From contig CBFHWY010000005.1 in the NCBI GenBank assembly GCA_965659675.1, positions 1 to 64,000 of the forward strand: 64,000 bases of DNA, written 5' to 3'. Position numbers and translations under genes: made by a program. The DNA is from CBFHWY01 sp965659675 (GTDB lineage Bacteria > Bacteroidota > Bacteroidia > Flavobacteriales_G > Salibacteraceae). The number at the start of each line of letters is the position of its first letter. Positions within the stretch are counted from its first letter, which is position 1. Below the pieces are notes generated by a model. It saw only the letters and a program-made list of their open reading frames with translations, was not told the DNA's origin and searched no databases. Shown in pieces: positions 1 to 8,869 of the stretch.

Positions 1-809
1 TTATCATTGGGTTGATCTGCCCAAATATCTTTGACATCTGCTACATCTCTCAAGCGCGTTTGCCCACCGTCTGGTCTTGTGGCAACTACTATATCCCGAA
101 GTTCTTCCGCGAAATAGCCTTTAGTATTTGCCCGAATGAGCAATTCCTCCGTCTTGCTTTTAACGGTTCCTCCTGTAGTTTCGATGTTAGACCGACGCAC
201 GGCATTCAACACATCGGCAAAACTCAGCTGGAATCTTCTAAGATCAACTTCCCTGAGCGCGATCTCGATCTCTTCTTCAGCAAAACCGCTAAGTTCCACC
301 TTGCTGATGCCTTCTATCGATAAGAAGTGATCCTCAGCCCTTCTTGCGTAGCGTTTTAGTGTCCGAAGGTCCACATCACCAGTGAGTGCAAAGCTGTAAG
401 CAAAGTTCAGGTTCTCTTTTTTGAAGATCACTGGGGGTTCCATCCCTACAGGAAAGGAGCTGATCTGATCCACCGCATTCTTAACATCCTGAAGAATAAG
501 GTCAGTATCGTAACTCTTCAGCACCTCAACTATTACTGTTCCGGCATTCTCCTTGGCTACCGAGGAGACTCTTTCCACCCCGCTCACTCCTTTGAGGTTA
601 TCTTCGATCTTTATGATGATCCCATTCTCAACCTCCTCGGGTGAGGCTCCCGGGTAAACCACATTCACCAGAATGATCTTGCTTTCCGCTTCGGGAAACA
701 AGGTTGATTTCAAACTTTGGAGTCCAAAGAATCCAAAGATCAGGATCAGGAACATGAGCACATTCCCTGAAACCGGGTATTTAATGAAGTAGGCTATTAG
801 CTTTCTCAA
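1..809 (-). CDS. RND efflux pump permease, N-terminal part (cut by window edge)
   Basis: Proton-driven inner-membrane exporter of the RND superfamily (HAE1/AcrB type), expected to trimerise and work with the adaptor encoded just upstream. The frame stays open from 809 to the left edge (269 codons). It begins with a short cytoplasmic stretch (RKLIAYFIKYPVSGNV), then a first membrane helix (about residues 14-32), then a periplasmic porter-domain start with a typical 'VVYPGASPEEVE' segment. The start is a TTG one base after the adaptor stop; no ATG lies nearby except at residue 19, inside the first helix, so TTG is preferred. It is the third gene of marR-adaptor-permease. Substrate cannot be told. 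The missing C-terminal three quarters lie outside the window. Confidence 0.88.
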   Translation of the reverse strand, partial: MRKLIAYFIKYPVSGNVLMFLILIFGFFGLQSLKSTLFPEAESKIILVNVVYPGASPEEVENGIIIKIEDNLKGVSGVERVSSVAKENAGTVIVEVLKSYDTDLILQDVKNAVDQISSFPVGMEPPVIFKKENLNFAYSFALTGDVDLRTLKRYARRAEDHFLSIEGISKVELSGFAEEEIEIALREVDLRRFQLSFADVLNAVRRSNIETTGGTVKSKTEELLIRANTKGYFAEELRDIVVATRPDGGQTRLRDVADVKDIWADQPND

Positions 810-810
810 A

Positions 811-1926
811 TCAAGATCGAGTTTTAACGGTCATACCCTCATGGACTCCACCAATATTTTGATTGAGAATTTTAGCCCCGGGCTCTAGACCACTGATTAT
901 GGCATAGTCCGCTCCAAGTCGGAGGATATTCACCGTTTGCAGCTTCAGTTTCCCCTCCTCTACAATGTACAGTTCCGAGGAGCCTACTAGCACCTTGCGC
1001 GGTACTTTTAGCGCTTTGTTCAAATTTCTCGCATTGATATTCGCCTTCACATACATCCCTTCCTTCAGGTCTTTTGCCTTTATCTGAGCAAAGACTTTTC
1101 CGGTTTGAGTGTTTGGGTCAATATAGGCCGAGATCCTCGTCACTTTTCCCGCATACATTTTTCCATTTGTGGGCGAATCAAAGTTTACATCATCACCCAC
1201 AGAAACTAATTGCAAGTCAGCTTCAGCTAGTGCAAACTCAAGTTCAAATATCTCCGGGTTAATGAATGACCCCAAAACCTGGCCTGGTCTGATGATCATC
1301 CCTGGGTTTACAGACGATGCGCTGACCACACCATCAAATGGAGCAACAATATTGTATTTGGCAAGGGTGATCTCTGCGGCTTTGATCTGATAAAAGGTCG
1401 CTTGTACATTCCTTGAATTCAGAAACATTCTGAGTTGCTTTTCCTTTATTTCCGGAAGCTCGGATATAGGCATATCAAGATCAAATGAATCAATGTAAGA
1501 TTCCCACTTAGCGGCTTGCTTAGGGTAGTCCATTTTTAGGTCAGGAAGTAGCTGGATCAGAAGGTTCAGAAAGGAGCTCTTTCTTGCTTTCAGGTCCATT
1601 TCCATCTCAGCGGGAGCGATTGAGATCATGGTCTCGCCTTTTTTGAAGTACTCCCCTTCACGAAAATCTTTCCTTGAACTACTTGAGTACTTTCCCTGCA
1701 CTTCTGATATGACCTGTATGCTATTTCTGGCCATCAACCTACCCGTCACTTCAATATTATTGGCCACTGTATCATTTGAGTATTCAATGATATTCACCAC
1801 TGGCACATTATCTACCATGGGTTTTTTCTCAGGGTCTTTCTTTAGTGAAGCCATATAGTTGTTTAGCAGAAAGCCTCCCACAATGATCGCCCCAGCTAAA
1901 ACAATACTGATCTGTCTGAATTTCAT
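811..1926 (-). CDS. RND efflux periplasmic adaptor (HlyD/MFP family)
   Basis: Membrane fusion protein linking the RND permease to an outer-membrane channel. It has 371 residues, usual for the family. Residues 7-25 form a hydrophobic N-terminal anchor or signal without a lipobox. Next come a barrel-sandwich (lipoyl-like) half, an unusually short helical hairpin (about residues 105-180), the second lipoyl half ('IVAPFDGVVSASSVNPGMIIRPGQ'-like, about 193-215), a beta-barrel domain and a membrane-proximal domain near the C-terminus. ATG start, 3 bp after the marR stop; the permease follows after one base, so all three are surely co-transcribed. The matching TolC-like factor is not in the window. 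Confidence 0.9.
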   Translation of the reverse strand: MKFRQISIVLAGAIIVGGFLLNNYMASLKKDPEKKPMVDNVPVVNIIEYSNDTVANNIEVTGRLMARNSIQVISEVQGKYSSSSRKDFREGEYFKKGETMISIAPAEMEMDLKARKSSFLNLLIQLLPDLKMDYPKQAAKWESYIDSFDLDMPISELPEIKEKQLRMFLNSRNVQATFYQIKAAEITLAKYNIVAPFDGVVSASSVNPGMIIRPGQVLGSFINPEIFELEFALAEADLQLVSVGDDVNFDSPTNGKMYAGKVTRISAYIDPNTQTGKVFAQIKAKDLKEGMYVKANINARNLNKALKVPRKVLVGSSELYIVEEGKLKLQTVNILRLGADYAIISGLEPGAKILNQNIGGVHEGMTVKTRS

Positions 1927-1929
1927 CTT

Positions 1930-2370
1930 TTAGTCTTCTAATTCCTTCTTAAGATTTTGCTGCATCTTCTGAACCGTCTTTTTGAACGCTTCGATCTGTT
2001 TTTCGCTAATTCCATCGTATAAAAGCTCTTGCATTTCTTTCATGATGGGCACCAACTTCTTTCTGGCTTTTAATCCATCATCAGTCAAAAAAAGACGACG
2101 ATTTCTTCGATCCTCTTTATCTTCTTTTCTGAGAATGAGATAAGAGCGCTCAAGACCTTCAACAAGTCGGGTTACTCCAGGTTTATCCTTTCTCAAAATT
2201 TGAGCGATGCTTTTTTGGTTTATTCCAGGCTCAAAATGTACTAGATTCAACACTTTAGCCTGCTCTGAAGTGAGCGGAATGTCCTTTTCCTGTAACTTTC
2301 GTTGAACGAGCGTCAACATGCTATGGTACGTGGTACCAAGAAGATAACCTGCCAGATCGTCTAATCTCAT
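1930..2370 (-). CDS. MarR-family transcriptional regulator
   Basis: Winged helix-turn-helix dimer that most likely represses this efflux operon and responds to a pump substrate or phenolic-type ligand (family knowledge; the ligand is not visible). From the ATG at 2370 it has 146 residues. The recognition region 'QKSIAQILRKDKPGVTRLV' is followed by the wing with the family's acidic-basic 'KEDRRNRR' signature. An alternative in-frame TTG at 2388 would add six residues but lies inside the paired TTGCAA motif proposed as the operator, so the ATG is preferred. It is the first gene of the marR-adaptor-RND operon, which suggests autoregulation. Confidence 0.9.
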   Translation of the reverse strand: MRLDDLAGYLLGTTYHSMLTLVQRKLQEKDIPLTSEQAKVLNLVHFEPGINQKSIAQILRKDKPGVTRLVEGLERSYLILRKEDKEDRRNRRLFLTDDGLKARKKLVPIMKEMQELLYDGISEKQIEAFKKTVQKMQQNLKKELED

Positions 2371-2382
2371 AACTTCAAGATT

Positions 2383-2404
2383 TTGCAATTTAGTTGCAAT
2401 ATTA
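2383..2404 (-). promoter_or_regulatory. Putative marR operon promoter and MarR operator
   Basis: Two TTGCAA hexamers, each self-palindromic, sit 5 bp apart (2383-2388 and 2394-2399), a spacing that suits a MarR dimer. On the minus strand a -7-like box TAATATTG (2404-2397; consensus TAnnTTTG, one mismatch) overlaps the upstream hexamer, and a TTG lies about 15 bp further upstream. A bound repressor would cover the -7 box and start site. This assignment rests on arrangement only. Confidence 0.4.
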
Positions 2405-2442
2405 ACTATTTATCCGAAACAAGAAAAAATAATATCTGGAAA

Positions 2443-3798
2443 TCAGGCGACATACATTGAGTGCCCAATGGAAAAGTAAATGATCAGCCCTAAAATATCA
2501 TTTACCGTAGTGATAAAAGGTCCGGTGGCCAGGGCAGGATCAACCTTGTATTTGTGTAAAACCAGGGGGACGAAAGTCCCAAAAAGTCCTGCAAACAAGA
2601 TCACGGCCATCAAGGCAAGGCTAACCGTGTAACTCAGATTCAGTGAGTCGCTGAATATCAGATTATAGATCAAAAGAAGAACTGAACAGACAACCCCATT
2701 AAGAAATGCAACAGAAAACTCTTTACTGAGTTTTGGCGCTATAGAGCCAGCGTCAAACGAATTATTCGCAATACTTTGCACGACGATCGCCGAGGACTGA
2801 ACCCCTACATTCCCCCCCATTGCTGCGATCAATGGTATGAAAAAGGCCATTTCGGGATAGAGTTGGATTTGATGTTCATACACCCCGATGACCTGTGCAC
2901 CGAAAACTCCACCGAGCAGGCCAAGAAGTAACCATGGTAAACGCGCTCTAGTGAGCATCCACACTGAATCCGAGGCTTCAACACTTTGAGAGATCCCTGA
3001 AGCCAACTGATAATCTTTTTCTGCCTCTTCCTGAATAACATCTACCACATCATCAATAGTTATCCTGCCAACTAATCGGCCTAACTCATCTACCACTGGC
3101 ATGGCAACAAGGTCATATTTCTTCATTTGGTTAGCAATACTCTCTACTTCAGTGTAGGTCTTAACGTATTTGATCTCTGGTTTGTAGAGATCCTCGATCT
3201 TTGTTTTTACAGGAGTGGTCAGCAGTGTTTTAAGCGACAAGCGTCCCAACAAGTGTTCGTTGTTGTCTACCACGTAAACTGTGTAAATATTCTCTACGTT
3301 CTCTGCTTGTAGTCGCATCTCCTTAACGCAGGTTGAAACGTTCCAGTCCTGTTTAACCTTTATAAGCTCTTTTGCCATTAATGAGCCAGCAGTACCTTCT
3401 TTATAGTTCAACAGGTCTACAATGTCACTAGCCTGTTCCACATCATCGAGGTATGAGATCACCTCCTCTTTTTGCTCATCTGGCAATACACTCAGAACGT
3501 CGGCTGCGTCATCAGACTCAAGATTCTCGATGAATAATTCAGCCAACTCCTGAGAGGAAAAAGAGGCAACAATCTCATCGCGGTCGTCCTCATCAAGATC
3601 AACGAGCACTTCCGATGCTTTTTGAGCATCGAGTACCTGAAAGATCATTTTAGCCTGCTCTACCGAAAGCTCATCCACGAGCTCAGCAATATCCGCCGCA
3701 TGCAAGGGTGCGAAGTACTCCATTAAAGCATGTTCATCCCCTCTGGAGATGACATCCTCAACGTAGTTCAATTGGTCTTTTGTGAGCTCCTGTTGCAT
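2443..3798 (-). CDS. mgtE: Magnesium transporter MgtE
   Basis: Mg2+ channel of the inner membrane gated by cytosolic Mg2+. From the ATG at 3798 it has 451 residues, the normal length. Domains in order: the acidic superhelical N domain (about residues 1-125, many Asp/Glu as in the Mg2+ sensor), a tandem CBS pair (about 130-255), a plug helix, and five membrane helices with the family's pore signature 'MGGNVGVQSSAIVVQS' (about residue 330). An in-frame TTG at 3819 would add 'LQSERK'-like residues outside the family N-terminus, so it is rejected. It lies downstream of rsmA and probably ends the serS-rsmA-mgtE run. Confidence 0.95.
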   Translation of the reverse strand: MQQELTKDQLNYVEDVISRGDEHALMEYFAPLHAADIAELVDELSVEQAKMIFQVLDAQKASEVLVDLDEDDRDEIVASFSSQELAELFIENLESDDAADVLSVLPDEQKEEVISYLDDVEQASDIVDLLNYKEGTAGSLMAKELIKVKQDWNVSTCVKEMRLQAENVENIYTVYVVDNNEHLLGRLSLKTLLTTPVKTKIEDLYKPEIKYVKTYTEVESIANQMKKYDLVAMPVVDELGRLVGRITIDDVVDVIQEEAEKDYQLASGISQSVEASDSVWMLTRARLPWLLLGLLGGVFGAQVIGVYEHQIQLYPEMAFFIPLIAAMGGNVGVQSSAIVVQSIANNSFDAGSIAPKLSKEFSVAFLNGVVCSVLLLIYNLIFSDSLNLSYTVSLALMAVILFAGLFGTFVPLVLHKYKVDPALATGPFITTVNDILGLIIYFSIGHSMYVA

Positions 3799-3840
3799 TT
3801 TTCTTTCAGACTGCAACAAATGTACATTTAAAGCTCAAGT

Positions 3841-4596
3841 TTAAGGCTGACTCAGTGAATCACTCATCTGAAGAAACTCATCCAGTGAACAGGCTTCTGG
3901 CCGCTTGGCGATCAATTCATCTGGTATGACAAGTCTATCTCCAAATCCTTTAAGGCTATTTCTTAAGGTTTTCCGCCGCTGATTAAATGCCATTTTAACC
4001 ACCTGTGAGAGCTTTTTATAGCGCTTTTCTTCCAGCGCATTCTCTTTTCTGCTAAGTCGAATGACGGCAGACTTCACCTTCGGCGGCGGCGTAAACTCAT
4101 GCTCATCAAGGGTAAAGAGGTACTCCGTGTCATATCTGCTTTGAGTTAGTACACTGATCACACCAAAAGCCTTTGAACCTGGCTCTGAACATATTCTTTC
4201 GGCCAACTCTTTTTGGAACATCCCTACCATTTCAGGGATCAATGTATGGTTTTCAACTACCTTAAATATGATCTGACTGGAAATGTAATAGGGGAAGTTA
4301 CCGATCACCGAGAACTCCTGATCGAAAACCTCTTTTGGGTCGAGCTTGAGAATATCGCCCTTGATGATCTCTTTTTCAGTAAGAATTTCATTCTTAGCGA
4401 GGTAAATAATGGCATCATCATCCAGCTCAATGACTTTTAACTCATCAACGATCTTCAAAAGTTCTGCGGTAAGAATTCCCATACCTGGACCAACCTCAAG
4501 AACCTTCGAACGCAATTGTAATTGTTCTGCAATTCTTTTAGAAACCTGCGGGTCCTTTAAAAAATGCTGTCCGAAATGCTTTTTTGCTCTTAGCAC
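3841..4596 (-). CDS. rsmA: 16S rRNA dimethyladenosine transferase
   Basis: RsmA/KsgA methylates two adjacent adenines (A1518 and A1519 in E. coli numbering) in the 3' hairpin of 16S rRNA during 30S maturation. It has 251 residues, close to the usual 260-270. The SAM-binding motif I 'EVGPGMGILTAELL' is near residues 34-47, and the catalytic motif IV reads NFPYYISS (family NLPY, here with Phe). The C-terminal all-alpha domain carries 'FNQRRKTLRNSLKG', typical of the family. It starts one base after the DUF4286 gene and is followed by mgtE; this order recurs in Bacteroidota (general knowledge). Confidence 0.96.
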   Translation of the reverse strand: MLRAKKHFGQHFLKDPQVSKRIAEQLQLRSKVLEVGPGMGILTAELLKIVDELKVIELDDDAIIYLAKNEILTEKEIIKGDILKLDPKEVFDQEFSVIGNFPYYISSQIIFKVVENHTLIPEMVGMFQKELAERICSEPGSKAFGVISVLTQSRYDTEYLFTLDEHEFTPPPKVKSAVIRLSRKENALEEKRYKKLSQVVKMAFNQRRKTLRNSLKGFGDRLVIPDELIAKRPEACSLDEFLQMSDSLSQP

Positions 4597-4597
4597 T

Positions 4598-4897
4598 CTA
4601 TACCTTTTCTAGGAGCGTTCGAAAAGCCACAAACTTGTTCTGATAGCGAAGGCTGTGTTCTTTTTGCAGAGCGGGAGCATACTTCTCCTGATACTCTTCG
4701 AGATCTGCCAATGAAGCGCATGAATACTGAACGGAATAAGTGACCCCATCCTGTTCATCGATCATTACCCTGTATAGCTTATTGTCAAGGAAAAAACCGG
4801 TCTCCATCACATCAGGAATATGTTTGGTTTTCATCCAATTCAACCAATCTTCTCTGACCTCATGATCCACCTTCACCGTTACATTATATATGATCAT
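4598..4897 (-). CDS. DUF4286 family protein
   Basis: A 99-residue cytosolic protein of unknown function, recognised by its N-terminal 'MIIYNVTVKVDHEVREDWLNWM' pattern and its place before rsmA, as in many Bacteroidota. The short alpha/beta sequence resembles the ferredoxin-like fold of dimeric alpha-beta barrel proteins (inference). No signal peptide, cysteines arranged for metal binding, or catalytic motif is visible. It is separated from the TPR gene by 5 bp and from rsmA by one base, so its expression is tied to ribosome maturation genes. A role in that process would be a guess. Confidence 0.85.
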   Translation of the reverse strand: MIIYNVTVKVDHEVREDWLNWMKTKHIPDVMETGFFLDNKLYRVMIDEQDGVTYSVQYSCASLADLEEYQEKYAPALQKEHSLRYQNKFVAFRTLLEKV

Positions 4898-4902
4898 TTG
4901 CT

Positions 4903-6714
4903 TTAGTTTATTTGATCTCCCCTAAGCTCTCTGAACCTTTTCCTTGCCTCAATGACGTACAAACTATCTTTGTATTCAGTGATGATCTTCTTATAGTACT
5001 CAGACGCTTTTTCTTTATCCTTTCGCACCTCATCATAAAGCAGCGCCAAAGCATATACAGCATCATCTCCAAGAATATCAACTGCATATGAAACTATTAG
5101 TTCTTTTAAATATTTCTCTTGCAGGTCAAAGTTCTTTCTTTCCGCAGCGATCTTTGCCCTCAAAAAAAGGATCTCATCACTCAAAGAGTGGCCGGGATAA
5201 CGGGCTTCGATACTATCCAACATCACAATCGCATCATCGTACACTGCTTGCTCAAAATAGAGGTCTGCCCGGGCAAACATCTTCAGCGGACGAATCGTGG
5301 TATCAACAGTACTATTGTCTGTGATGAGTAAGGAAAGATCCATTGCATCATTTGAGATCTTCTTGCTTGTTGAGCCTTTCAAAACATCCAACATAGCTTT
5401 GGCCAATTCAAACTCGCCTTCATAATAATAAATCCTTGAATTTCTGAATTTGGCGATCTCACCGAGACGATCATATTTAAAGGCCTTCTCAACTTGCATA
5501 TAGAGCAAAGAAGCATCCCATGGTTTCTTATCTAACAAATGAATATCCGCTAAAAGGAGCTTCAACTCGCCTCTGTCTCTTGCACTAATGCCTGGCAACT
5601 GAAGCGCATGTTCTAGCGTTTGCATTGCCAATTCGTAATTCTTTCTGTATACCCCCTGAATCTCTGCCAGCTCCTTCATCACTCCAACTGTCCTGGCATT
5701 TCTTCCCACTTCCTTGAGCGTTGCCTCGTATTCCTCTTCAAGTCGAAGCAAGTCCTCTTCCTCAAAATCTTGATCGGAACGAACCTTCTCATACAAGACC
5801 TTCAGCAGTAAAACCTTAGCATCGATGAACAAAGGAGCAGATTTACCTTTCGAGACCACATAATCCAAGGATTTGATCGCGAGGTCATAATCTTCATTGT
5901 TTAAACTGAGCCTGGCCAGATCAAGCAAACGATATCCATTTTCATCATTTCTTTTATCCATTGAAACAGATTGCCTGTACACCCCTTCAAAGTCCTTTTC
6001 CTGTGTGAGGATCCAGATGAGCAGTTCATTATAATAGTCCTTTCTCGGATTTTTTTGGATCCGTCGGTATAACTCAGACTTCAGAACCAGATTCTCCTCT
6101 GTTCCCTCTTCAAATCCTAGACTCCGATTTAAGGCATTTTGGACGTTCTGTAAATAAGCTGGATTCAGCTCAAGCAGATCAAGATATTCGGAGATCATCT
6201 CTTCTGTATTGCCCAGTTCTCCCTGTAATTTGGCGATCTCCATATTGAATGGATAGTTGGGTACTAACTTGCGCCCACGCTGAAAACATTTAAGGGCATA
6301 TTCAACCTCGCCCCTTGTTGCGAACTCCTGTGCCAAATTTTGAATGCGCGAATAGGAGGCTGGAAGGTCCTCGATCAGTTTGTCAAGGATCTTATCTGCC
6401 TTGCGATCGTTACCTTCTCTACTGTAATAATCTGCAAGATCGATCTCATAGCTGCTTCTTTCAGGGAATTTTCTGGTTTGCTTTTTAATTAGCGACTTTG
6501 CATCATCGAGCCGTTCGAGCTCATACAAGGACTGAAGGTAAAACTTGTAATAAGTATGCTGAGGCTCCTCCTCGTAGAGCTTCTCGTAATAGAGCACCGC
6601 TTTCTCAAAATCTCCTTCTTGAAAATAAAATGAAGCAAGTTGTTTGTCATTGACCTGAGCCTGAAGGGCCGTCAATGAAACAAGCATTAGCATTAAAAGA
6701 AGGGGTTTCTTCAC
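4903..6714 (-). CDS. Secreted tetratricopeptide-repeat protein
   Basis: A 603-residue TPR protein with a cleavable signal peptide (residues 1-20, ending LQAQ), so it acts in the periplasm or at the envelope. TPR-like helical pairs recur along the whole length: 'ASFYFQEGDFEKAVLYYEKLYEEEP' opens the set, and 'ADLYFEQAVYDDAIVMLDSIEARYPGH' and 'ALALLYDEVRKDKEKASEYYKKII' lie near the C-terminus, the last resembling the YbgF/BamD type. No catalytic domain is visible; a scaffold or assembly role is likely but unproven. It is preceded by the small lipoprotein gene (16 bp) and followed by DUF4286 (5 bp). Confidence 0.85.
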   Translation of the reverse strand: MKKPLLLMLMLVSLTALQAQVNDKQLASFYFQEGDFEKAVLYYEKLYEEEPQHTYYKFYLQSLYELERLDDAKSLIKKQTRKFPERSSYEIDLADYYSREGNDRKADKILDKLIEDLPASYSRIQNLAQEFATRGEVEYALKCFQRGRKLVPNYPFNMEIAKLQGELGNTEEMISEYLDLLELNPAYLQNVQNALNRSLGFEEGTEENLVLKSELYRRIQKNPRKDYYNELLIWILTQEKDFEGVYRQSVSMDKRNDENGYRLLDLARLSLNNEDYDLAIKSLDYVVSKGKSAPLFIDAKVLLLKVLYEKVRSDQDFEEEDLLRLEEEYEATLKEVGRNARTVGVMKELAEIQGVYRKNYELAMQTLEHALQLPGISARDRGELKLLLADIHLLDKKPWDASLLYMQVEKAFKYDRLGEIAKFRNSRIYYYEGEFELAKAMLDVLKGSTSKKISNDAMDLSLLITDNSTVDTTIRPLKMFARADLYFEQAVYDDAIVMLDSIEARYPGHSLSDEILFLRAKIAAERKNFDLQEKYLKELIVSYAVDILGDDAVYALALLYDEVRKDKEKASEYYKKIITEYKDSLYVIEARKRFRELRGDQIN

Positions 6715-6730
6715 CCTATGAAGATAGCAA

Positions 6731-7264
6731 TTATTGTACCTTAATACCGCTTATGGAATCGACCTTCTGTTTGAGGTAATCAAAGCGTTCCAGGTTGGAC
6801 TCATACCAAACTTTCAAATTACCAGCAGTCTCACCGAGCTGAGCGATCGCCTTGGCCTCAGATGGCTTGGCTTTATCAAAAAGCTCTTTTGGAACCATTC
6901 CGTTATTCACATCCTGCCTCAAGCTTTTCACTTGATTTTTAGCATAGGCCATCTCTCTTACATGGTCTTTAAAAGCCGATTGCCATTTCTGTAGATTTCT
7001 TTTTTGATCGCTGTAGGACCCAATGCTGATCGCCAATGGTCTAGCCAGAGTATCATCATCCAGATAGAGCTCCAAATAGGTCATATCAAAATCGATGGTA
7101 TCAAGCAGGTTTTGAATCGTATCAGGCTTGATGCCGGCCATCTTCTCATCAATATTAACCAGCTCCTGATCCAAACTATCCAGGTCATCATTCATATCAG
7201 AAATGATCTTATTTTGACATGAAGCAAAGGCAATGATCAATAGAAAAAGACTTAATACTCTCAT
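6731..7264 (-). CDS. Small lipoprotein, coiled-coil, function unknown
   Basis: A 177-residue predicted lipoprotein: hydrophobic leader ending in the lipobox FASC, with Cys16 as the lipidated residue. The mature part is acidic and helical ('MNDDLDSLDQELVNIDEKMAG'-like heptads near the start, another helical run near residues 120-165), suggesting a coiled coil. No known family is recognised. It sits between serS (one base upstream) and the secreted TPR protein (16 bp downstream). A partnership between a lipid-anchored helical protein and a periplasmic TPR scaffold is plausible from this coupling, but it is inference. Confidence 0.75.
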   Translation of the reverse strand: MRVLSLFLLIIAFASCQNKIISDMNDDLDSLDQELVNIDEKMAGIKPDTIQNLLDTIDFDMTYLELYLDDDTLARPLAISIGSYSDQKRNLQKWQSAFKDHVREMAYAKNQVKSLRQDVNNGMVPKELFDKAKPSEAKAIAQLGETAGNLKVWYESNLERFDYLKQKVDSISGIKVQ

Positions 7265-7265
7265 C

Positions 7266-8537
7266 TTAGTTTATGGTTTTAAATCCAGTGAATGATTGCA
7301 AGACCTCGGGGACGTTTATCCCATCCTCAGTCTGATAATTCTCCAAAATAGAAGCAAGAATCCTTGGCAGCGCAAGCGCACTTCCATTAAGGGTATGCGC
7401 TAATTTGGTCTTTTTCTCGGCATCTTTATATCGCAGTTTTAAACGGTTAGACTGAAAGCTTTCGAAGTTTGACACAGAGCTAACTTCTAACCATCTTTCC
7501 TGTCCAGCCGACCAAACTTCCAGGTCGCAAGTGAGTGCCGCCGTGAAGCCAAGATCTCCTCCGCAAAGTCTTAAGACTCGATAAGGTAACCCTAGTTGTT
7601 CAAGCAGTTTTTTTGAATGTCCCAACATTTCTTCGAGAGCCTGATATGAATCCTCCGGTTTTGTGATCTGAACGATCTCAACTTTATCAAATTGATGCAA
7701 ACGATTCAAACCTCTTACATCCTTTCCATAAGAACCCGCTTCTCTCCTGAAGCAGGGGGTGTAACCGCAGTTTTTCACTGGAAGATCAGGTTCGGCAAGA
7801 ATTGTATCGCGATACATGTTTGTGATGGGAACCTCCGCGGTGGGAATCAAGTATAGATCATCTGCCTTGGCATGGTACATCTGTCCTTCCTTATCAGGCA
7901 ACTGACCAGTCCCCAAACCCGAAGCTTCATTTACCAGATGAGGCACCTGTACTTCATCAAAACCTGCTTTTTCGGCCTCCTGAAGAAAAAAGTTGATCAG
8001 GGCTCGTTGCAATTTAGCTCCAAACTTGCGGTAGACCGGAAAACCGGCTCCGCTGATCTTCACGCCCGTTTCAAAATCGATGATATTATATTTATCAGTG
8101 AGCTCCCAGTGTGGAAGAAGATGATCGCCCCTGGGAAGATCTTGAGTAGACTGATATACCACTTCATTGTCAGATTCACTCTGACCTGCTGGCACTGCAT
8201 CATGCGGTGCATTAGGTATTTCATACAGAACCTCTTTTAAATTGGCATCAATTTCAGCGACCTGCTCATCAAGAGACTTGATCTCATCTTTGAGTCCAGC
8301 CACTTCCTTTTTCGCCTCCTCAGCCTTCTCGCGCTCACCTGACTTAAAAAGCTCTCCGATCTTTTTGGAGCTTTGGTTCATGCTATGCTTTAGATCTTCA
8401 ACCTCAGACAGTTTTAGTCTTCGCTTTTCATCTAATTCAAGGGCACGGTCGATGGTTGAGGCGTAATCAACCCCTCTTTTGGATAAGGCTGAAATGACCG
8501 TATCCTTATCCTCTCTTATCCTTTTAATTTCCAGCAT
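7266..8537 (-). CDS. serS: Serine--tRNA ligase
   Basis: Class II aminoacyl-tRNA synthetase charging tRNA-Ser (and tRNA-Sec where present). From the ATG at 8537 it has 423 residues, a normal length. The N-terminal 100 residues form the antiparallel coiled-coil arm that grips the long variable arm of tRNA-Ser. The catalytic domain holds motif 2 ('CFRREAGSYGKDVRGLNRLHQF', about residue 255) and motif 3 ('NGSALALPRILASILEN', about 380). A TTG at 8564 is in frame but lies inside the rpmA terminator hairpin, so the ATG is right. It is the first gene of a six-gene minus-strand run down to mgtE. Confidence 0.96.
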   Translation of the reverse strand: MLEIKRIREDKDTVISALSKRGVDYASTIDRALELDEKRRLKLSEVEDLKHSMNQSSKKIGELFKSGEREKAEEAKKEVAGLKDEIKSLDEQVAEIDANLKEVLYEIPNAPHDAVPAGQSESDNEVVYQSTQDLPRGDHLLPHWELTDKYNIIDFETGVKISGAGFPVYRKFGAKLQRALINFFLQEAEKAGFDEVQVPHLVNEASGLGTGQLPDKEGQMYHAKADDLYLIPTAEVPITNMYRDTILAEPDLPVKNCGYTPCFRREAGSYGKDVRGLNRLHQFDKVEIVQITKPEDSYQALEEMLGHSKKLLEQLGLPYRVLRLCGGDLGFTAALTCDLEVWSAGQERWLEVSSVSNFESFQSNRLKLRYKDAEKKTKLAHTLNGSALALPRILASILENYQTEDGINVPEVLQSFTGFKTIN

Positions 8538-8545
8538 AGACTCTA

Positions 8546-8575
8546 AACAAAAAATCCCGAGCAAATGTCGGGATT
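8546..8575 (-). terminator. Rho-independent terminator of rplU-rpmA
   Basis: Read on the minus strand, an 8-bp perfect stem (8568-8575 with 8553-8560, AATCCCGA paired to TCGGGATT) closes a 7-nt loop and runs straight into TTTTTTGTTT. It lies 25 bp after the rpmA stop and 9 bp before the serS ATG, so serS transcription probably needs read-through or an unseen start within this short space. Confidence 0.85.
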
Positions 8576-8599
8576 AATCAATGATGTTTTTGCCTTGAT

Positions 8600-8866
8600 T
8601 TAGTTCTTGGTTCCTACAGGCTCAATTGAAACAAATGACTTATTGTTCGACTTTTTAGTGAAGGTCACAGTTCCATCAATCAAAGCAAAAATAGTATGGT
8701 CTTTTCCCATTCCTACATTATCACCTGGATGATGTTGAGTTCCACGCTGACGAACGATGATATTCCCCGCTTTGGCCAATTGACCTCCACTGAGCTTAAC
8801 TCCAAGTCGTTTCGATTCTGATTCTCTACCGTTTCTAGAACTACCGGCTCCTTTTTTGTGTGCCAT
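8600..8866 (-). CDS. rpmA: 50S ribosomal protein bL27
   Basis: bL27 reaches toward the peptidyl transferase centre with its flexible N-terminus. The 88-residue length and '[23 protein letters not shown]' opening are diagnostic. The N-terminal Ala-His-Lys follows the initiator Met directly, so there is no cleavable Firmicutes-type extension. It is preceded by rplU with a 3-bp gap, the near-universal rplU-rpmA pair, and followed by a strong intrinsic terminator. Confidence 0.97.
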   Translation of the reverse strand: MAHKKGAGSSRNGRESESKRLGVKLSGGQLAKAGNIIVRQRGTQHHPGDNVGMGKDHTIFALIDGTVTFTKKSNNKSFVSIEPVGTKN

Positions 8867-8869
8867 GGC

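Noticed and set aside
8538..8564. Upstream in-frame TTG start for serS
   Set aside because: It lies inside the rpmA terminator hairpin and would add nine residues foreign to SerRS; ATG at 8537 gives the normal N-terminus.
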